From Prunella strophiata (Eukaryota > Chordata > Aves > Passeriformes > Prunellidae): a stretch of DNA of 64,000 bases. The position numbers and the translations under genes were made by a program. The notes below the pieces were generated by a model that worked only from the letters and a program-made list of their open reading frames with translations, ran no database searches and was not told the DNA's origin. Location: contig JAZBQD010000030.1 in the NCBI GenBank assembly GCA_036583965.1, positions 53,879,551 through 53,943,550 on the forward strand, in the 5' to 3' direction. Below, piece after piece: positions 13,409 through 25,617 of this stretch. Positions within the stretch are counted from its first letter, which is position 1. Each line of letters begins with the position of its first letter.

Positions 13409-15887
13409 TATTTATGTGTAATAAGTTAGAATTACGCTAAAAATGGATGATCCAGAAAAATAATTAACAAAGCATGGACTGTGCCTCTTCACCTTCATTT
13501 TACCACTGATACATGCATCTGCACAAATGCCTTGTTTCCATTCTTGCTGTCTGCATTAGTGCCAACATTACCTGGTAAAATAAATGTGGGATGGTGAAGC
13601 TGTGGCACTGAGGAAGCGAGAGAGTTCAAATGACTGGGAAAACCCCAACCACAGTATTTCCTGGGGTATTTACAAGGCACACATATTGGTAAGCTCATTA
13701 ACAAGAAGGTCAGAGGGCAGGCAAAAAGGAAAGCTATGGCTGCAGATGAACAAGCCCCCAGCATAAATGTCATCCCAAGTGATGCTCAGGCTCTGAGAGG
13801 CTGCAGTGCTGCAGCCCAAGCCCCAAGACTCATTTCCCAAGACTGGATGCAGCAGGCAGCTACATCCCTTTCTGCAGACCAAGAAGTTGTCAAGGAGCCT
13901 GGCCCTCTTCCAGGGCATGTCAAGGCCTAAGGTAAAACGGATAGGTCTTCAGACTGTTTTGCATGTGTTTAAATCCCTTTCCTGGAGACTGTTACTGGGG
14001 ATAAATTTTATTAAAGCACTGTAAGGAAAAAAATAAAAATTACCAGGCAGCTGCCTTTTGGTCTGTGCCTTCACCCCATCTCTCCCAGAGCAAGACTGAC
14101 AGTCCCTCTGTCACAGCCATCAGGCTGGAAGCAAGTCCTGGGGAGGGCCCACAGTTCCCTCCCTGTCCCTCTCCCTTCCTTTGCATTCTTTCTCTCTTGA
14201 AAACCATGTGTGCTCTGGAGCAGCAGTGGAGCAGCACAAAGCTGTTGCTGGATGCTGCTGTGGTGGGACAGTCAGGGTCTCTAAGGAGGGAGTGGATGAG
14301 GTAAAGTTTTGAAATCTGAGAGCTGACATGCCAGGAGGGTGCAAATCCTGGGAAGGGGGCTTGTCACCAGTTCCTTTGCCTAAATCCATGCCTTCCTCAC
14401 ACATCCTGCAAATCACTTCTTGCAAGGCCAGAACTAGTATGTGTTTTGTCTTCAGGGGGAAAGACTCTTTGCAACCCATAGTAAATCACAATATAGGAAC
14501 TTTTCTAACATGATGTCTCCCTTTTCATGGAGCACTCAGCTGGGTACAGGCAAACACAAGGGACTTCAGCTGTATCCGGCTGCTTTTTCTATTCAGAAAA
14601 ATTACTACAGCTCCATACCTGAGCAAGTCTGTCCTGCTGGGAACTAAAGATGTTTAAAAGAAGGTGGCAAGTCTTATTAGCCCTCTACACCTATGCACTT
14701 CTGAGCTACATCTACATGAAGTTCCACTGTGCTGGAGTGACAGCCCTGTGGCTGCACTCACCCTGCAGGTTTGCCACAAGTTCCAGTGGTAGAAATCTCA
14801 AAGCTAGGTTATTAAGAGGAAACATTTCAAACAGGTCAAGGCTTGGCCCTCCCTTTTGCCTGTAAAATTTGTATCTCCATGTTTGCATTTGCAAAATACT
14901 TTTCTGTGTACCTGCATCTCTCCCCACTCCCATTTATCCTAGCAAGTAGCTGAAGGTGGCAACACTTTTATCTGAGCTTGCTTTTCAATCCCAAGTGGAA
15001 AGAGTCTGTGCAAATTGCAAGGCTGACCTTCTGAAAATGAGGCCTTGAGTTACCCCTCTCTAGTATTTAACTTGCAATTTACCACACAGAGGGAAGATAA
15101 ATTAGATAGGTTAATTAGGAAGCTCTGGAATACTTTTGATCATTGTGCTGTGCAATTGTAGATGCATCTTGCCTTTAGGACCCTGAATATGCTGACATGA
15201 AACCTTTTCTGCATGCCAGCCTCATGGCATCTCCATCTCAATAAAGGAGAGGGAGGGAAAGATGGAGTAGCCAAGCAAATCAGGAAAAACAACCAGCTAA
15301 ATTGAGTGCTTTCTAATCTAATGCATTTAAGTCATACTCAATAAAGCTTGCCAACAGTCCCTGGCCTCTCTGCTGCAGAGTTCACAGAGGCATCTGATTA
15401 GAATAACATGTGTCTTCTAAAAATCCTCTTTTAAAAAGATTTTCCTTCTGGATAGGGAATACATAATGAATTGGAAATGTCCCTTAGGGAGTGTGGGGTG
15501 AAGGGGGGCATTCAGCAAGCCCACCCAGTCCCAGAACTCTGACTGCTCTCTGCCTGCAGCAAGATGGAAAACCCATCACCTACAGCAAGTTTTTATTCCC
15601 TGCCAAAAAAAATAAAAAATATCACAGAAATAGCCCTGATCAGTTTTGTATTCAACTATCTTCCTGAAATTATGTGAAATCCAAGCCCATTTTCAAATAC
15701 CAGCAATGGCAGTGACATATCCAGGAGTCCTCAGGATCCTCGTTCTTCAGAAAAGTGTCAATTTCAACATGTGTGTTACATGACTTAGGGTAACTTGTTC
15801 CAGGTAAGGCTTTTGAGATTTAAGGGATGAGAGTGGACAAGATGTGAAGAGAGATTAGGAATATGGTGAAGAAATGGATAACCACTG
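13409..15887. other. Noncoding, nothing recognisable
   Basis: Short ORFs crowd 13.5-14.9 kb on both strands, but they overlap each other and none has a recognisable domain. They reflect locally low stop-codon density. Confidence 0.5.
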
Positions 15888-15908
15888 TATCATATCATAT
15901 CATATCAT
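15888..15908. repeat. (CATAT)n short tandem repeat
   Basis: Three to four perfect units of catat. Confidence 0.85.
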
Positions 15909-16599
15909 GAGCAGAGGGGCAGAGCCAAGCTGTGACATGAGTTGTCAAGAGTAAGAGGAGAGATATGTTTTTTTCCTTTTTTTAAAGACAAGTTAATTTT
16001 TGTGTCTGAATCTTGAAAACCAGACCACATGATATGCTGTAAAAGAGTACAGATCGTGCAACAATTGCTTTGTCTGTGACTGTATATTTGCCTGGAGCAG
16101 CCTCATGGACTGTGTGCATCCATGCTCTCTTTTTTTTTATACTCCCTTGAAGAGTCTGAGCTTTTTCCACTTGCAGAATAGTTGGTGTCAGTGCCAGGAA
16201 AAGAGTACTTTCCTGGACAGTCTTGGTCAAGATAATGCTAAAGCTCCAGAGATGTTCTCCAGCAGTGTCACTTGCTGCTTCCCCCACTGCCATCTTAGCA
16301 GAGGACATCAGCCTGAATAATGTCCTAAACAGAGTGTCAAACCTTCTTGAGCAGGATTGCTTTGGTGTGTTGTATCTCACACAGGTATGAGAGCCAAGAA
16401 ACCCCCCAGGTGTCTCAGACCACACGTGAGCAGAGCTTTGCTGGCAGTGGTGATGCTCAATGTACCTTCCCTTATAACAGTCCCGTTTCTCCAGAATTCC
16501 AATATCTTTCAGCCTGGGAGTCTTAGAGGACAGGTGATGGGGAAGCAGTTTCTGTCCAAGACATGCCCATAGGTGTAGTGGAGAAGGGGAGAGATGGGT
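15909..16599. other. Noncoding, holds an unsupported minus-strand ORF
   Basis: A 147-codon minus-strand ORF (16425 to 15982) is the largest open frame in the left third of the window. Its translation shows no domain or compositional sign of a protein, and it has no sequence partner nearby. I treat it as chance. Confidence 0.45.
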
Positions 16600-16691
16600 G
16601 GGTATTCAAGAGAGATCCATACTGGCCTTGATTGGACTCAGTGACCTTAGATGTCCTTTCCAGCCCAAATGATTCTATGGTTAATTCTATG
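16600..16691 (+). mobile_element. CR1 LINE 3' end fragment
   Basis: The block 'ccttgattggactcagtgac' followed by 'gtcctttccagcccaaatgattctatgg' matches the CR1 3'-terminal segment in sense orientation. It ends in the degenerate attctatg tail repeats. Only about 90 bases are recognisable, so this is a strongly 5'-truncated or decayed copy. The left edge is approximate. Confidence 0.8.
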
Positions 16692-17386
16692 TTTTTATCC
16701 ATCAACTTCCCAAATGGCTGAAATACAGCGAAGCTCGGGACCATTTAGGGGTCTTTATGCCCATTCAAAGCTCCAGCTCTGACCTGGTGGGTGGGATAAC
16801 CTCCTTTTCTAATCCAACTTCACCTGTGGGAGGTGATCAAATCTGCATGGCCCTCTGCTCCTTGCCCAGCACCGACACGTTTGTAAAGCCCAGTTGATGA
16901 TAAAAGCCTAAGATAGCTGAAAAAACGTATAGTCAAAAGAGAATTTCTGTGTACTGGTGCATGAGAGGAGCCTGTGATATCAGCCATATTCTTCAGTTGC
17001 ATCTGCAGTTCCCATGACTTCACAATTCCTTTGGAAAATTGGACAGGAATGAGGACATACCTCACGATATCTGATACCTGGGGGAACCACTGAGCTGTCT
17101 TGGACTTGCAACTACACTTAAACTGAGCAGCAAACTATTCTTGAAACTTGGTACCAGACTCTGCTTTTATTATCTCTGATAAAAAGGTTTCAATGTAGTA
17201 CTGGTTTTACCAGGAATTAGACTGCCAGCTTTAATGTGGCACATGGCATTTTGTTGTATCAACAATTAGGTATTTGCAGGCATGTCGTTTTATGCCTAAG
17301 GCCAGCTTCTGCCAAGCAGGGAGGATTTGCACATATGATGCAGATTTCCATAAATAAGGAGCTTAGGTAGAATAGCAGAGCACTGG
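16692..17386. other. Noncoding, nothing recognisable
   Basis: No exon or repeat recognised between the CR1 tail and the tandem duplication. Confidence 0.5.
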
Positions 17387-17486
17387 AAGATTGTGCTCAA
17401 GTCTGATTGTCCCATGAAGAATTGTAATTTCACCAGAAGATTGTGCTCAAGTCTGATTGTACCATGAAGAATTGTAATTTCTCCTT
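17387..17486. repeat. Two-copy tandem duplication, 50-bp unit
   Basis: A 50-base unit (begins gaagattgtgctcaagtctg, ends ttgtaatttc plus four bases) occurs twice head-to-tail. The two copies differ by one C/A substitution in the centre and a few bases at the right edge. The near identity suggests a recent duplication. Confidence 0.93.
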
Positions 17487-18959
17487 GTTTGTTCCATCTT
17501 GGTACAGCAATGTACTGCCCCTAACCATTCCCTACAGTGTGTGACATAGAAAATAATTTTCCATTCTCTTTATGGAATTAAACTGGCACTGATACCTTCA
17601 GGATGTTTAAGAATATATAAGGAACCTGTTTCTAATCTCCAGCTGACACACACACAGAGTTTTATACTTCCAGTATAAGTGAAATGTGCTCCAATCCCCT
17701 GGTTGCTTCCTTGTCAAGTGCTCTTTTGCAGTGCATATGAAATCTCTGACTTTTAAAATAGTTAAAAATAGCTATGGGTTAAGTGCACTTGAACCTTCTC
17801 ATACTCTTTGAAGACTAATTTAGGAAACCTGACAGGGTTCATCATTCTGCTCCTGATCAGTACAATCTATTAACAGCGTTGGCGGTGAAGTACCAGCCAG
17901 ACAAAGGGAAAATGACTGCTCTCAAGTAAGCTGTTGAAATAAAAAGATATTAAGCAAAAGGCTTGGACATAATTCAGTAATGACCTTCATCAGCTGAAAT
18001 GTTTTTGTTTTAAGTGAATTAATGAGATATAATTATTAGTGTTCTTGGAGATGGTGATCAGAGAAAGAATTTTGCATAATGCAAACAGAACAACACAAAT
18101 GGAAGCACTGTCTGTCTCAATCAGACAAGGTCTCTTTTGTTATAATTAAATGTTTTCACCTTCATTACTTCTTAAAACGTGCTTCACAGTTTATACTTTG
18201 ACATTCTCATACCACCACACCATTGTTATTTACGGTACAGTCACATCTGCCATAGCAATGGAGGTTTTGAAAATGTTTTACCTGACTTTTAACAGATGGA
18301 TGCTAATGGGATATTTATTTACAGAATAAAATTAAATTGAAACTGAATCTTAATGCACAATTTACATAATCAGCTTTGTTCTGAGCTGGTGAGCTGTTTT
18401 TCCAGCACTTGGGACCCTTCAGCCACAGCTGCATCAAAGAAACAGCCACTGAGAATGGAGATTAAACAATTTCCTAAAGCTAGAAGTCTTGATGAGAATC
18501 TATTATTCCATATTAGAATACCATAATTTCTCCAGACACTGCCATAAGATCAAAGATGTATGTTAGAGCTTGGCATAGCCCACGATCAAAAGAAAGATGT
18601 TCAATTTGCATTTAGAAAACATTTCTGCCAATTATGTTTTTCTGATGATTTGAAATTTTTGTGATTTTACCTTTTTCACCAAAAGCATTTTAAAAATCTA
18701 CGAAATCAGAGGCATAGAAAGGCTAAAAACCAAAAGGTTTGCAACAAATTTCCAACAAATTAGGAGAGATTTGCTCATACTATTTGTGCGATCTACTGAC
18801 AGCCCTCAGCCCTGCTGACGCTCAGCTCAGCTGGAGCTTTGGCACAGGCTTCAAGTGGCACAGGACAGAAGCCTCAGATGTGACACTAAAAACTTGCTTG
18901 GTGCCTAATCCCTGACTCTGAGGCTGCAGGTCTGCATGAGGTTGTTCTGACCCAAGTGT
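17487..18959. other. Noncoding, AT-rich
   Basis: No ORF of note. AT-rich sequence with many homopolymer stretches, and no repeat family recognised. Confidence 0.5.
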
Positions 18960-20010
18960 AGGACTCAGAATTTTTCCTTGTTGAACCTCACACAACTGGC
19001 CTCAGCCCATTGATGCAGACCTTTCTGCAGAGCCTTCCTGCCTTTCAGCAGATCAACACTCCCACTCAACTTGGTAACATCCACAAACTGATTGAGGGTG
19101 CACTCTGTCCCCTCATCCAGATCATCAGTGAAGATAACAAATAGGACCAGCCTCAATACTGAGCCCTGGGGACATCACCAGTGGCTGGCCACCAACTGGG
19201 TGTACCTCACTCACCACAACACAGACAACAGCCTTTCCCTCAGCTATTAAGCAGGTCACCTTGTCACAGCAGGAGATAAGGCTGGTCAAGCAGGACATGC
19301 TTTTCACAAACCCATCCTGGCTGGGCCTGATCCCCTGGTTGTTCTGCGTGTGTCACAAGAGGACACTCAAGAGCATCTGCTCCATAACCTTTTCCAGTAC
19401 TGAGGTAAGGTTGACAGGTCTGTAGTTCCCCAGACCCTCCTTCCAGTTGACTGGAGGTTTGAGAGTTGACTCACATTTAGCCAGGACTGCTGGTAAATGG
19501 TGTGGAGTGCCTTGGTGAGCACTTCCACCAGCTCCCTCAGCACCCTTGGGTGGAGCCCAGTGGCCTCACACACCTGTGTGTGTCTGGGTGATGAGACAGG
19601 TCACTGACCATCCACCCTCAGACCTTGGGGGCTTCATTCTGCTCCCATCTTCCACCTCAGGGGGCTGAACAACCCTCAGCTGTTTTCAGGGTACCCTGAG
19701 ACCAACTGATCTTACTGTTAAAGCCTAAGGGAAAGAAGGCATTTAGTATCTGAAGTTTTTTCTTCATTCTTTGTCACCAAGACAAAGATTCTCCTTAGCC
19801 TTCCTTTCCTTGCTGACAAATTTATAGAGACATTTTTTGCAACAGTAACCAGGTTAGGTTTTATTTGGGATTTCACCCTGTTCATTTTCTCCCTGTATAA
19901 CCTCACAACATCCCAGAGTTCCCCTTAAGTTGCCTGCCCCTTATTGTCATAAATTCACATTGTTTTCCCCTTAGCTCCATCCAAAGCTCTCTGTCAGCCA
20001 TTCATCAACT
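18960..20010 (-). mobile_element. CR1 LINE fragment, ORF2 linker and reverse transcriptase
   Basis: This is a decayed internal CR1 segment in minus orientation. Reading the minus strand 5' to 3' gives, in successive broken frames, the ORF2 linker (RLYREKMNRVKSQI), then RT blocks GLHPRVLREL..IYQQSW, SCLTSLISCCD..AEGKAV, and finally [20 protein letters not shown]. The last is the catalytic block. The usual F-A-D-D motif reads F-V-D-V, so the second catalytic aspartate is lost. There are several frame changes and an apparent internal deletion between the AEGKAV and DDLDEG blocks. The copy lacks both the endonuclease region and the CR1 3' end. Both boundaries are approximate. Confidence 0.9.
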
Positions 20011-21537
20011 GATGTGACCATGTCTCAGGTACCTCGACTCTCCCCACCTAACCTTGGCCCCTCCAGTCTGCAGTCCAGCAGGGAAAGACCTGTACCCTCT
20101 GGCAATCCTGCCTACCTGCAGAAGTGACCTCAGGTGGCCATGGCTCCCACTTACTGCTTTCATTTCAACATCTCCACCTAGCTGAGATGAATACCACTTT
20201 GGAAAATGTGGTGAAGTTTTAAGCTTTCTGCTTTAAAAACAGCCAACAGCCACTGTAAGAAAGAATTTCTTTATGAAACTTATCTGAGGAGTTACTCCCC
20301 CTCCTCTTTGCACCTCACTGCAGGAATATTTTGAGTAGTCTGTGCTCAAATTGGACTTTAAAAAAAGAATTTGACCAGTCCAGGTTCAGCACAAAGGTTG
20401 AGTGAAAGACTTCCACTTTATCCTGCATTTAAATGTACACTTATATCTAATTCTGAACTAAACTGGAATTGGCTGGGAAGGAACAAACTGGGCTGCTGAG
20501 GACACCAATGAACAATCTGCAGCACTGTGGAGAGGATGGCTTTTGGCCAGCACAACAGCTTTTGTGATACCTCCTCAGCTTCATGAAATCACAAGCAGAA
20601 CTCTGGGAAAACTGTCTTCAGCAGTTAACAGGAGCAAGCCACAGGCTCAAGGAAGCTCATAACAGTTGAAAAAAATTCTGAACTTACAATTAAGGGATGA
20701 GAGGATGTGGTGGGGCTGCTGAGATGAGCACAAAAGGCCAGGGTGGGTGTTCTATGAAGACAGTACAAACCCAGATGTATTAGACTAGAAAATGAGAACA
20801 GGAGAGTCAGCATTTCCACAAAGCCCAGTTAGAGGCAATAATCCAATTCACAGGGAGGTAAGAAGCTGATGGTGACCTTGCCAAAAATCCAGCTTTCCAA
20901 AAATAGTACTGATAAATGAGTAGTAAAAAATAAGGACCTATTCAGCAACAATAAGGACAGAGACCAAAAGTTTGTCTTTCTACAAAAGGTAAATTATGCA
21001 CTATCAAAATGACATCCATCCATTTCAAGCCAGAATAGCTACCAGTTTCCAGGGACTTGTAAACCAGTGAGCAGACTAGAAAAATGTATTAAACTTAATC
21101 AATTTTTTCCTAAACCTGCTTAAATATTATGATAATTAATAAGTATTTCCTGTAAATGCCTGCTGTTGCACTTTTCTTCCATTTGTACCTAAAACAGTGT
21201 GCAAAAGCTGTCAGTCCAACCATTCTCACCAGCACACATTCTAGAGATGGAGATCTGTAGGATGGCACCACGGAACTGATGAATGGCACTGGCTGGGGAC
21301 ATGGAACAATGCAGGAAATGGGCAGTGCTTAGGACTCTCCCCATGCAGTCCTGTGGCTCTCTGCAGGCCACTCAGTCAGGTCTCACCATCTGTGAGACCT
21401 TTAACAGATTGAGCAACACTCGTGATCATCTGCCTTTCCAGCACCACCCAGAAATGATCCCCCACTGTTGTCACTGACTCGCTCTGGTTTGTAACCAAAT
21501 AAGCAGAGTCTGGAGATTTGGTACCTTCTGGGATTAT
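20011..21537. other. Noncoding, nothing recognisable
   Basis: Unique-looking sequence between the CR1 fragment and the solo LTR. The first 130 bases might be further CR1 sequence too diverged to call. Confidence 0.45.
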
Positions 21538-21542
21538 GAGAG
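21538..21542. repeat. Target-site duplication, left copy (GAGAG)
   Basis: Directly abuts the TG end of the solo LTR. The identical right copy is at 22209-22213. Confidence 0.88.
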
Positions 21543-22208
21543 TGTCCTAGGGTGACTTTATGGTGCTTGTATCCCCAATTGTTTGTTCTGTTTGTGCTGG
21601 ATAATAAGTTCTGCACCTTTAAGACTGGTTCTGAGAATGAATGGGGGAGAGAAGAAGCATGCAGTTGGTTTTCAGAGACTGCACTTGCTCCCCCACATCC
21701 TTCTCCTGGACTGTGCTGTCTGCAGCATGGACAGACATCAGGACAGAGCTCTCCTTTGCTTTTGTTAGTTTTTTAGCTAGCTGAGGCAGAGAAGTTCCCC
21801 AGACTGTGCTTTTTAAATTTTTCTTTCTTTTTCTTGGAACTGTTTAAACTTGCTCTGGACCAAAAACTCATAAAAACACCAGGAGCTCACACCTGTGGCC
21901 CACCAGGGCCTGGGACACAGCATTCCCCAGCACTGGAGGGACTGATAAGAGACTGACTGAGCTGAGCCACACCCCATGAGAAGGACTCTGAATCTGCCAT
22001 CTCTTCAGAACAGTGAGAGGTTCCATTGTTTAATATTATTCACTTTTCCATGTTTGTGAGTACTTTGCTTGTTAAATAAACAGTTTTTTCCACTTTTCTG
22101 AAAGGAGATTTATGCCTCCCAAACTGGTGGGGGGCAGGGCTACTTGAATTTGCTTTCTAGAGGGACCCCTTTGGAGGTTTCCTTCCAAATTTGCCCTAAA
22201 CTGGGACA
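21543..22208 (+). mobile_element. Solo LTR of an ERVL-type endogenous retrovirus
   Basis: A 666-bp element starts TGTCCTAGG and ends CTGGGACA, giving the TG...CA ends and short imperfect inverted repeats typical of an LTR. It is flanked by a perfect 5-bp direct repeat, GAGAG, at 21538-21542 and 22209-22213. A 5-bp target duplication is the usual ERVL-class length. Inside, a CATAAAAA stretch near 21869 is a possible TATA-like site, and AATAAA at 22075-22080 is a likely poly(A) signal, both supporting plus orientation. There is no internal gag/pol/env sequence on either side, so this is a solo LTR left by LTR-LTR recombination. The sequence resembles songbird ERV LTRs, but the family name needs a library comparison. 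Confidence 0.9.
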
Positions 22209-22213
22209 GAGAG
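22209..22213. repeat. Target-site duplication, right copy (GAGAG)
   Basis: Directly follows the CA end of the solo LTR and is identical to 21538-21542. Confidence 0.88.
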
Positions 22214-24443
22214 TTTGAACAGAGTCCTCTGCAAGGTTAAGTGCTGCACAGTCTTTTAATGACTTTGTCATCTCACTTGACAGACTTGAGAAAACTTGAA
22301 AGAATGAGAAATTCAACTTCCCTGTGAGAGATGCCAAAAAAATATTTACCAGGTGTGGACTTTTTCATAACCAGGAAGATCAAAGATCCAAAAAACTGAT
22401 TAAAGTGCAAAGGACTCACAAAAACTAATTCCTTCCAGAAACATCATTAGCATTCAGGAGAAGTAGTGTGTTCCCCTCAGGATCCTACATGTGTGCATGA
22501 TATTTAAGCTCTGCCCAAACTAACTCAATTTTATTCACAAAGTAATAATTTCTCCACACAATAGAGAGATCTGAATCAGCTGCTTAATGAAGATATAGCA
22601 CAGAAAGCAAAGCCAGGGAACTGGGACTACCCTCCCAAGCTTGTGCCACTTCACCACTTGATGAAGCATCTCCTCTGTCTGGAACTGCCAAGTTTCTCAC
22701 TCAGAGAGCTCCAAACCAAATGTCTGAGTTGGAGTTAATTGTCCTCAAAGTAATTATAGAGGCAACAGAGAGAAACAAGGGACTCCAGCTGGTGACACAG
22801 CCTATTTTTAGTCTAATAGGAGCGAGATTAATCACAGCCTGAACATGCCCATTCCTTCCTACAGGATAGAAAGCAAGCCCAGGGAGACTAGCTGAGATCT
22901 GGATGTCCTGTCCTGGATGGACACCTGACATCAGATGAGATGACTCCTCCCAAACACCTGGTGGGAAGATGCACTCCCAAGTGTCTTTCTTGCCCACATT
23001 TAGGGACATAGCAGGAGTCAGTGTTCTGACCACTGGCAAAAGAGCAGTTTATTTCTTCCAATGGAACACAAATAAGTTTGTTAAGATATGAACACATGGT
23101 CAGAGCTTTTTCTTCTGCTACTCTCCTCTGAGCCTCTGCATTAGGGTCTGCATAGTTCTGTTTCTCCCTCTTACCAAACATTATGTTCAAACCTGGTGAG
23201 GGAGATGGCAGAGAGAAAAGCAGCATGTCTGAAGGCACAGAACATGCATGAGCATGTTCCCCAGCACATTGCTGAGGTATTAATCTATTGATAGCTGTGA
23301 CCCAGCCATTAAGCAGAAGCAACTTGCTGTCTGCATGTCCACCTCTTAATGAACATTGCTCCTCTTCTTCTCACCTATTTTTTTACAGATGCAGCCCTAC
23401 CCACACCAGTGAGAGCCAGCCATTTAACTTCATGCATGAGAGATTTGCCTCAGTATTCCAAAGCCTGAACAGCAGAAGAAAATACCTGTTGTTTCAAGCA
23501 GTAAACAGTCATCACTTGTACTTGGCATGGTGTTGTCGGAGTGAAATATAAGGTGAAAGATAGTTCATGCTTTAGGTAATTCCATGGCAAATCACTTAGA
23601 GTCTTTTAAACTAGAGTGACAGCCTGCTTTTGGGGTCCTGTTGCAACAGATAAACCTCACTGTAGCTTCTCCTTTGCTTTACAGTAATGGTCCTACAACT
23701 GCTCTGCAGAAGTCTCCCTGCATCTGTCCTGTCAGATTACTTAAAGGCTCCCATATTGTGCCTGAAAGATTGTGACAAAGTGCACTGCATCCGGACTGCC
23801 TGAGACACAGGAAATGCATTTCCAGCCACTCTGGCCACACAATTGAGACTAGACCAGAATTTCAAACCTGAGCAGATCAAAAGGCTCTCATCTTCTGTGT
23901 CAGCAGATCACTGGAGACTGGCCTGTCCATTCTAGTGTGAGTAGATGCCCTCCTAAATACTAGCTTAAGCCATGGAACAACCATCAAAGTGCTGCTTTTG
24001 GCAACCTATGCTCTTGCTCTGGGGCAGGTAAAGTCAGTCTTTATCTGACTATCCAAGAAATCAATTTGGACCTCCCTGCTCTGTGCAGGAGAAGTCCTGC
24101 TGCCTGCTCCATTCTCTCCTGTGGCCCCCACCATGATGCCTGGGAGGAGGGATCCTCCTTTATTAATCAACACTTTTTTAGCAGAGTCTGTGAGTATGTC
24201 CTTGGACTACAAGCTGGCACACTGTCATCAGAGTTGAGATCTTCAGGCGATAACCTTCTGAAAATCTAGGCCTTATTATTAGAAACTTTGGAAAAAAATG
24301 CTGAAAAACATGATTCCTGATGCTAGGAAAATTCATGACAGTCACCTACACCATATAACCAGAAGGTGAAATATGTCTAAGTAGTGCAAGAAGTTTCAGA
24401 AAGACACAATGTTCCCCAGATATCTTCAGGCTCTATTAGGGAT
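22214..24443. other. Noncoding, downstream flank of CBY2
   Basis: No gene recognised. A 144-codon minus-strand ORF (23322 to 22888) has no recognisable features and overlaps others. Confidence 0.5.
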
Positions 24444-24449
24444 TTTATT
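24444..24449 (-). other. Candidate poly(A) signal for CBY2
   Basis: AATAAA on the minus strand, about 65 bases beyond the CBY2 stop codon. It is the nearest canonical signal in the right orientation and implies a short 3' UTR. Confidence 0.5.
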
Positions 24450-24514
24450 AGGTTTCCTGGTAAAAAGGAGAGAAGCTTTCTGGGAAATGAACTAGCAGTT
24501 CTCAGCCCCAAGCT

Positions 24515-25617
24515 TCATATGTCTCCAAGCTGGTGCTCAGTTGCCAGCTTCTGCCCTGCTTCTTCATACATTGGGGAAGTGATGGCAATGATCTCCTTTT
24601 CCAGCATGTCCATTTGAGCTGTAATGTCTGACACAGTGTTTTTCACAGCATTCAGCTGCAGCTTCAGTTTATTGTAATCTTCTTGGAAGGATCTGTTCAC
24701 ATCACAGAGATTGTGACAGCACTGTTTTTCCCCAGGAGGATGGTTCGTTTTCAGGAAGGTGTGGAGGAGCTCACACAAGTCCTGGAGAACCCGGAGGATT
24801 TCATGCTCTCCTGGCATACTTGGAGGCAGACTCAATCTTATTCTGAGTTGGAGTAGTGCTCTTCCTTTTACCTTCATGTTTCTGCTGGGGGACTGGGCCA
24901 GGGTTACCCTTTTTCACAACTGTGATGGTGTCAATGTTCTTCTGAAGATCTGAGCTGGCATCTTTGCTCCCTTCATGGACTGTGATGGCTTTTTGGCCTT
25001 TCCAGGATAAGTGCTTTATTCTCCTGCTGGAAATCCTCAAAGATTTTATTCTTTTCCTGGACTGCCTGGAGAGCTTTGTTACCCAGGCTGAGCTGAAAGC
25101 CTGTATTTCTCTCTTGGAAGAGTGGAAATGACTTATTTTTGTTCTTGAGGCTTTGCTGAATAGCATCAGTGTAAATTACCTGGACAGATTTGTTCTGTGA
25201 GTGGAGATATCGTAGGGCCTTGTTTTCTTCCCAGAGCATCCTGGTTTTGATCCAGAGGACTTGGTTTTCCTGCCAGAGTGCTCTGTTCTCCTCCCAGATG
25301 CTCCACTCATTCTGTGCCTTCTTGCTAAAGAGTTTCTTGTGGGGAGAAAAGGGTGGCTGGCAGTGGATGTCATTCACCCACTTCCCATCAATGAGGACAA
25401 ACATCTCACCCCTTGGCTTCACCCTAGGGGTGATGCAGTCTGTCTCAGCCTCTGTGTGCTGCATGCTCTGGTTCCTCTGATCAAAGGCAGACATGGCCCT
25501 TCTTGAGCAAATTGAGGAGGACTGGGGGAAAGGGCTTCTTCCAGGGCTTCTGCAAGAGGCCACTGACCACTGCCAAGGAGTAGGTGACACAGTGGGGCTG
25601 GAGAAGCTTGATTTGGA
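24515..25617 (-). CDS. CBY2: CBY2 (SPERT) terminal coding exon, frame broken twice
   Basis: Chibby family member 2 is a spermatid-enriched coiled-coil protein of about 450 residues in human. This exon would encode about 366 residues. It starts at 25617, after a strong acceptor (pyrimidine-rich tract ending ttctttcag at 25620-25618), so an upstream exon must supply the N-terminus. In order it shows a Ser/Pro-rich stretch, SRRAMS, the chibby core ITPRVKPRGEMFVLIDGKWVND, a zipper of EENRAL/QENQVLW/EENKAL repeats with periodic Trp and Leu, a K/S/T-rich linker, and the C-terminal helix YNKLKLQ..VSDITAQMDMLEKEI that matches the mammalian end. These pieces lie in three minus frames: 25617 to about 24990, about 24990 to 24810, then to the stop at 24515. 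Each switch fits one extra base. The first could lie in the five-base A run at 24994-24990. Either the assembly has indels or the gene is decaying. The family call is firm; the coding status is open. Confidence 0.82.

Noticed and set aside
15982..16425. 147-codon minus ORF
   Set aside because: No family resemblance, no splice signals fitting the frame, and it overlaps a plus ORF of similar quality.
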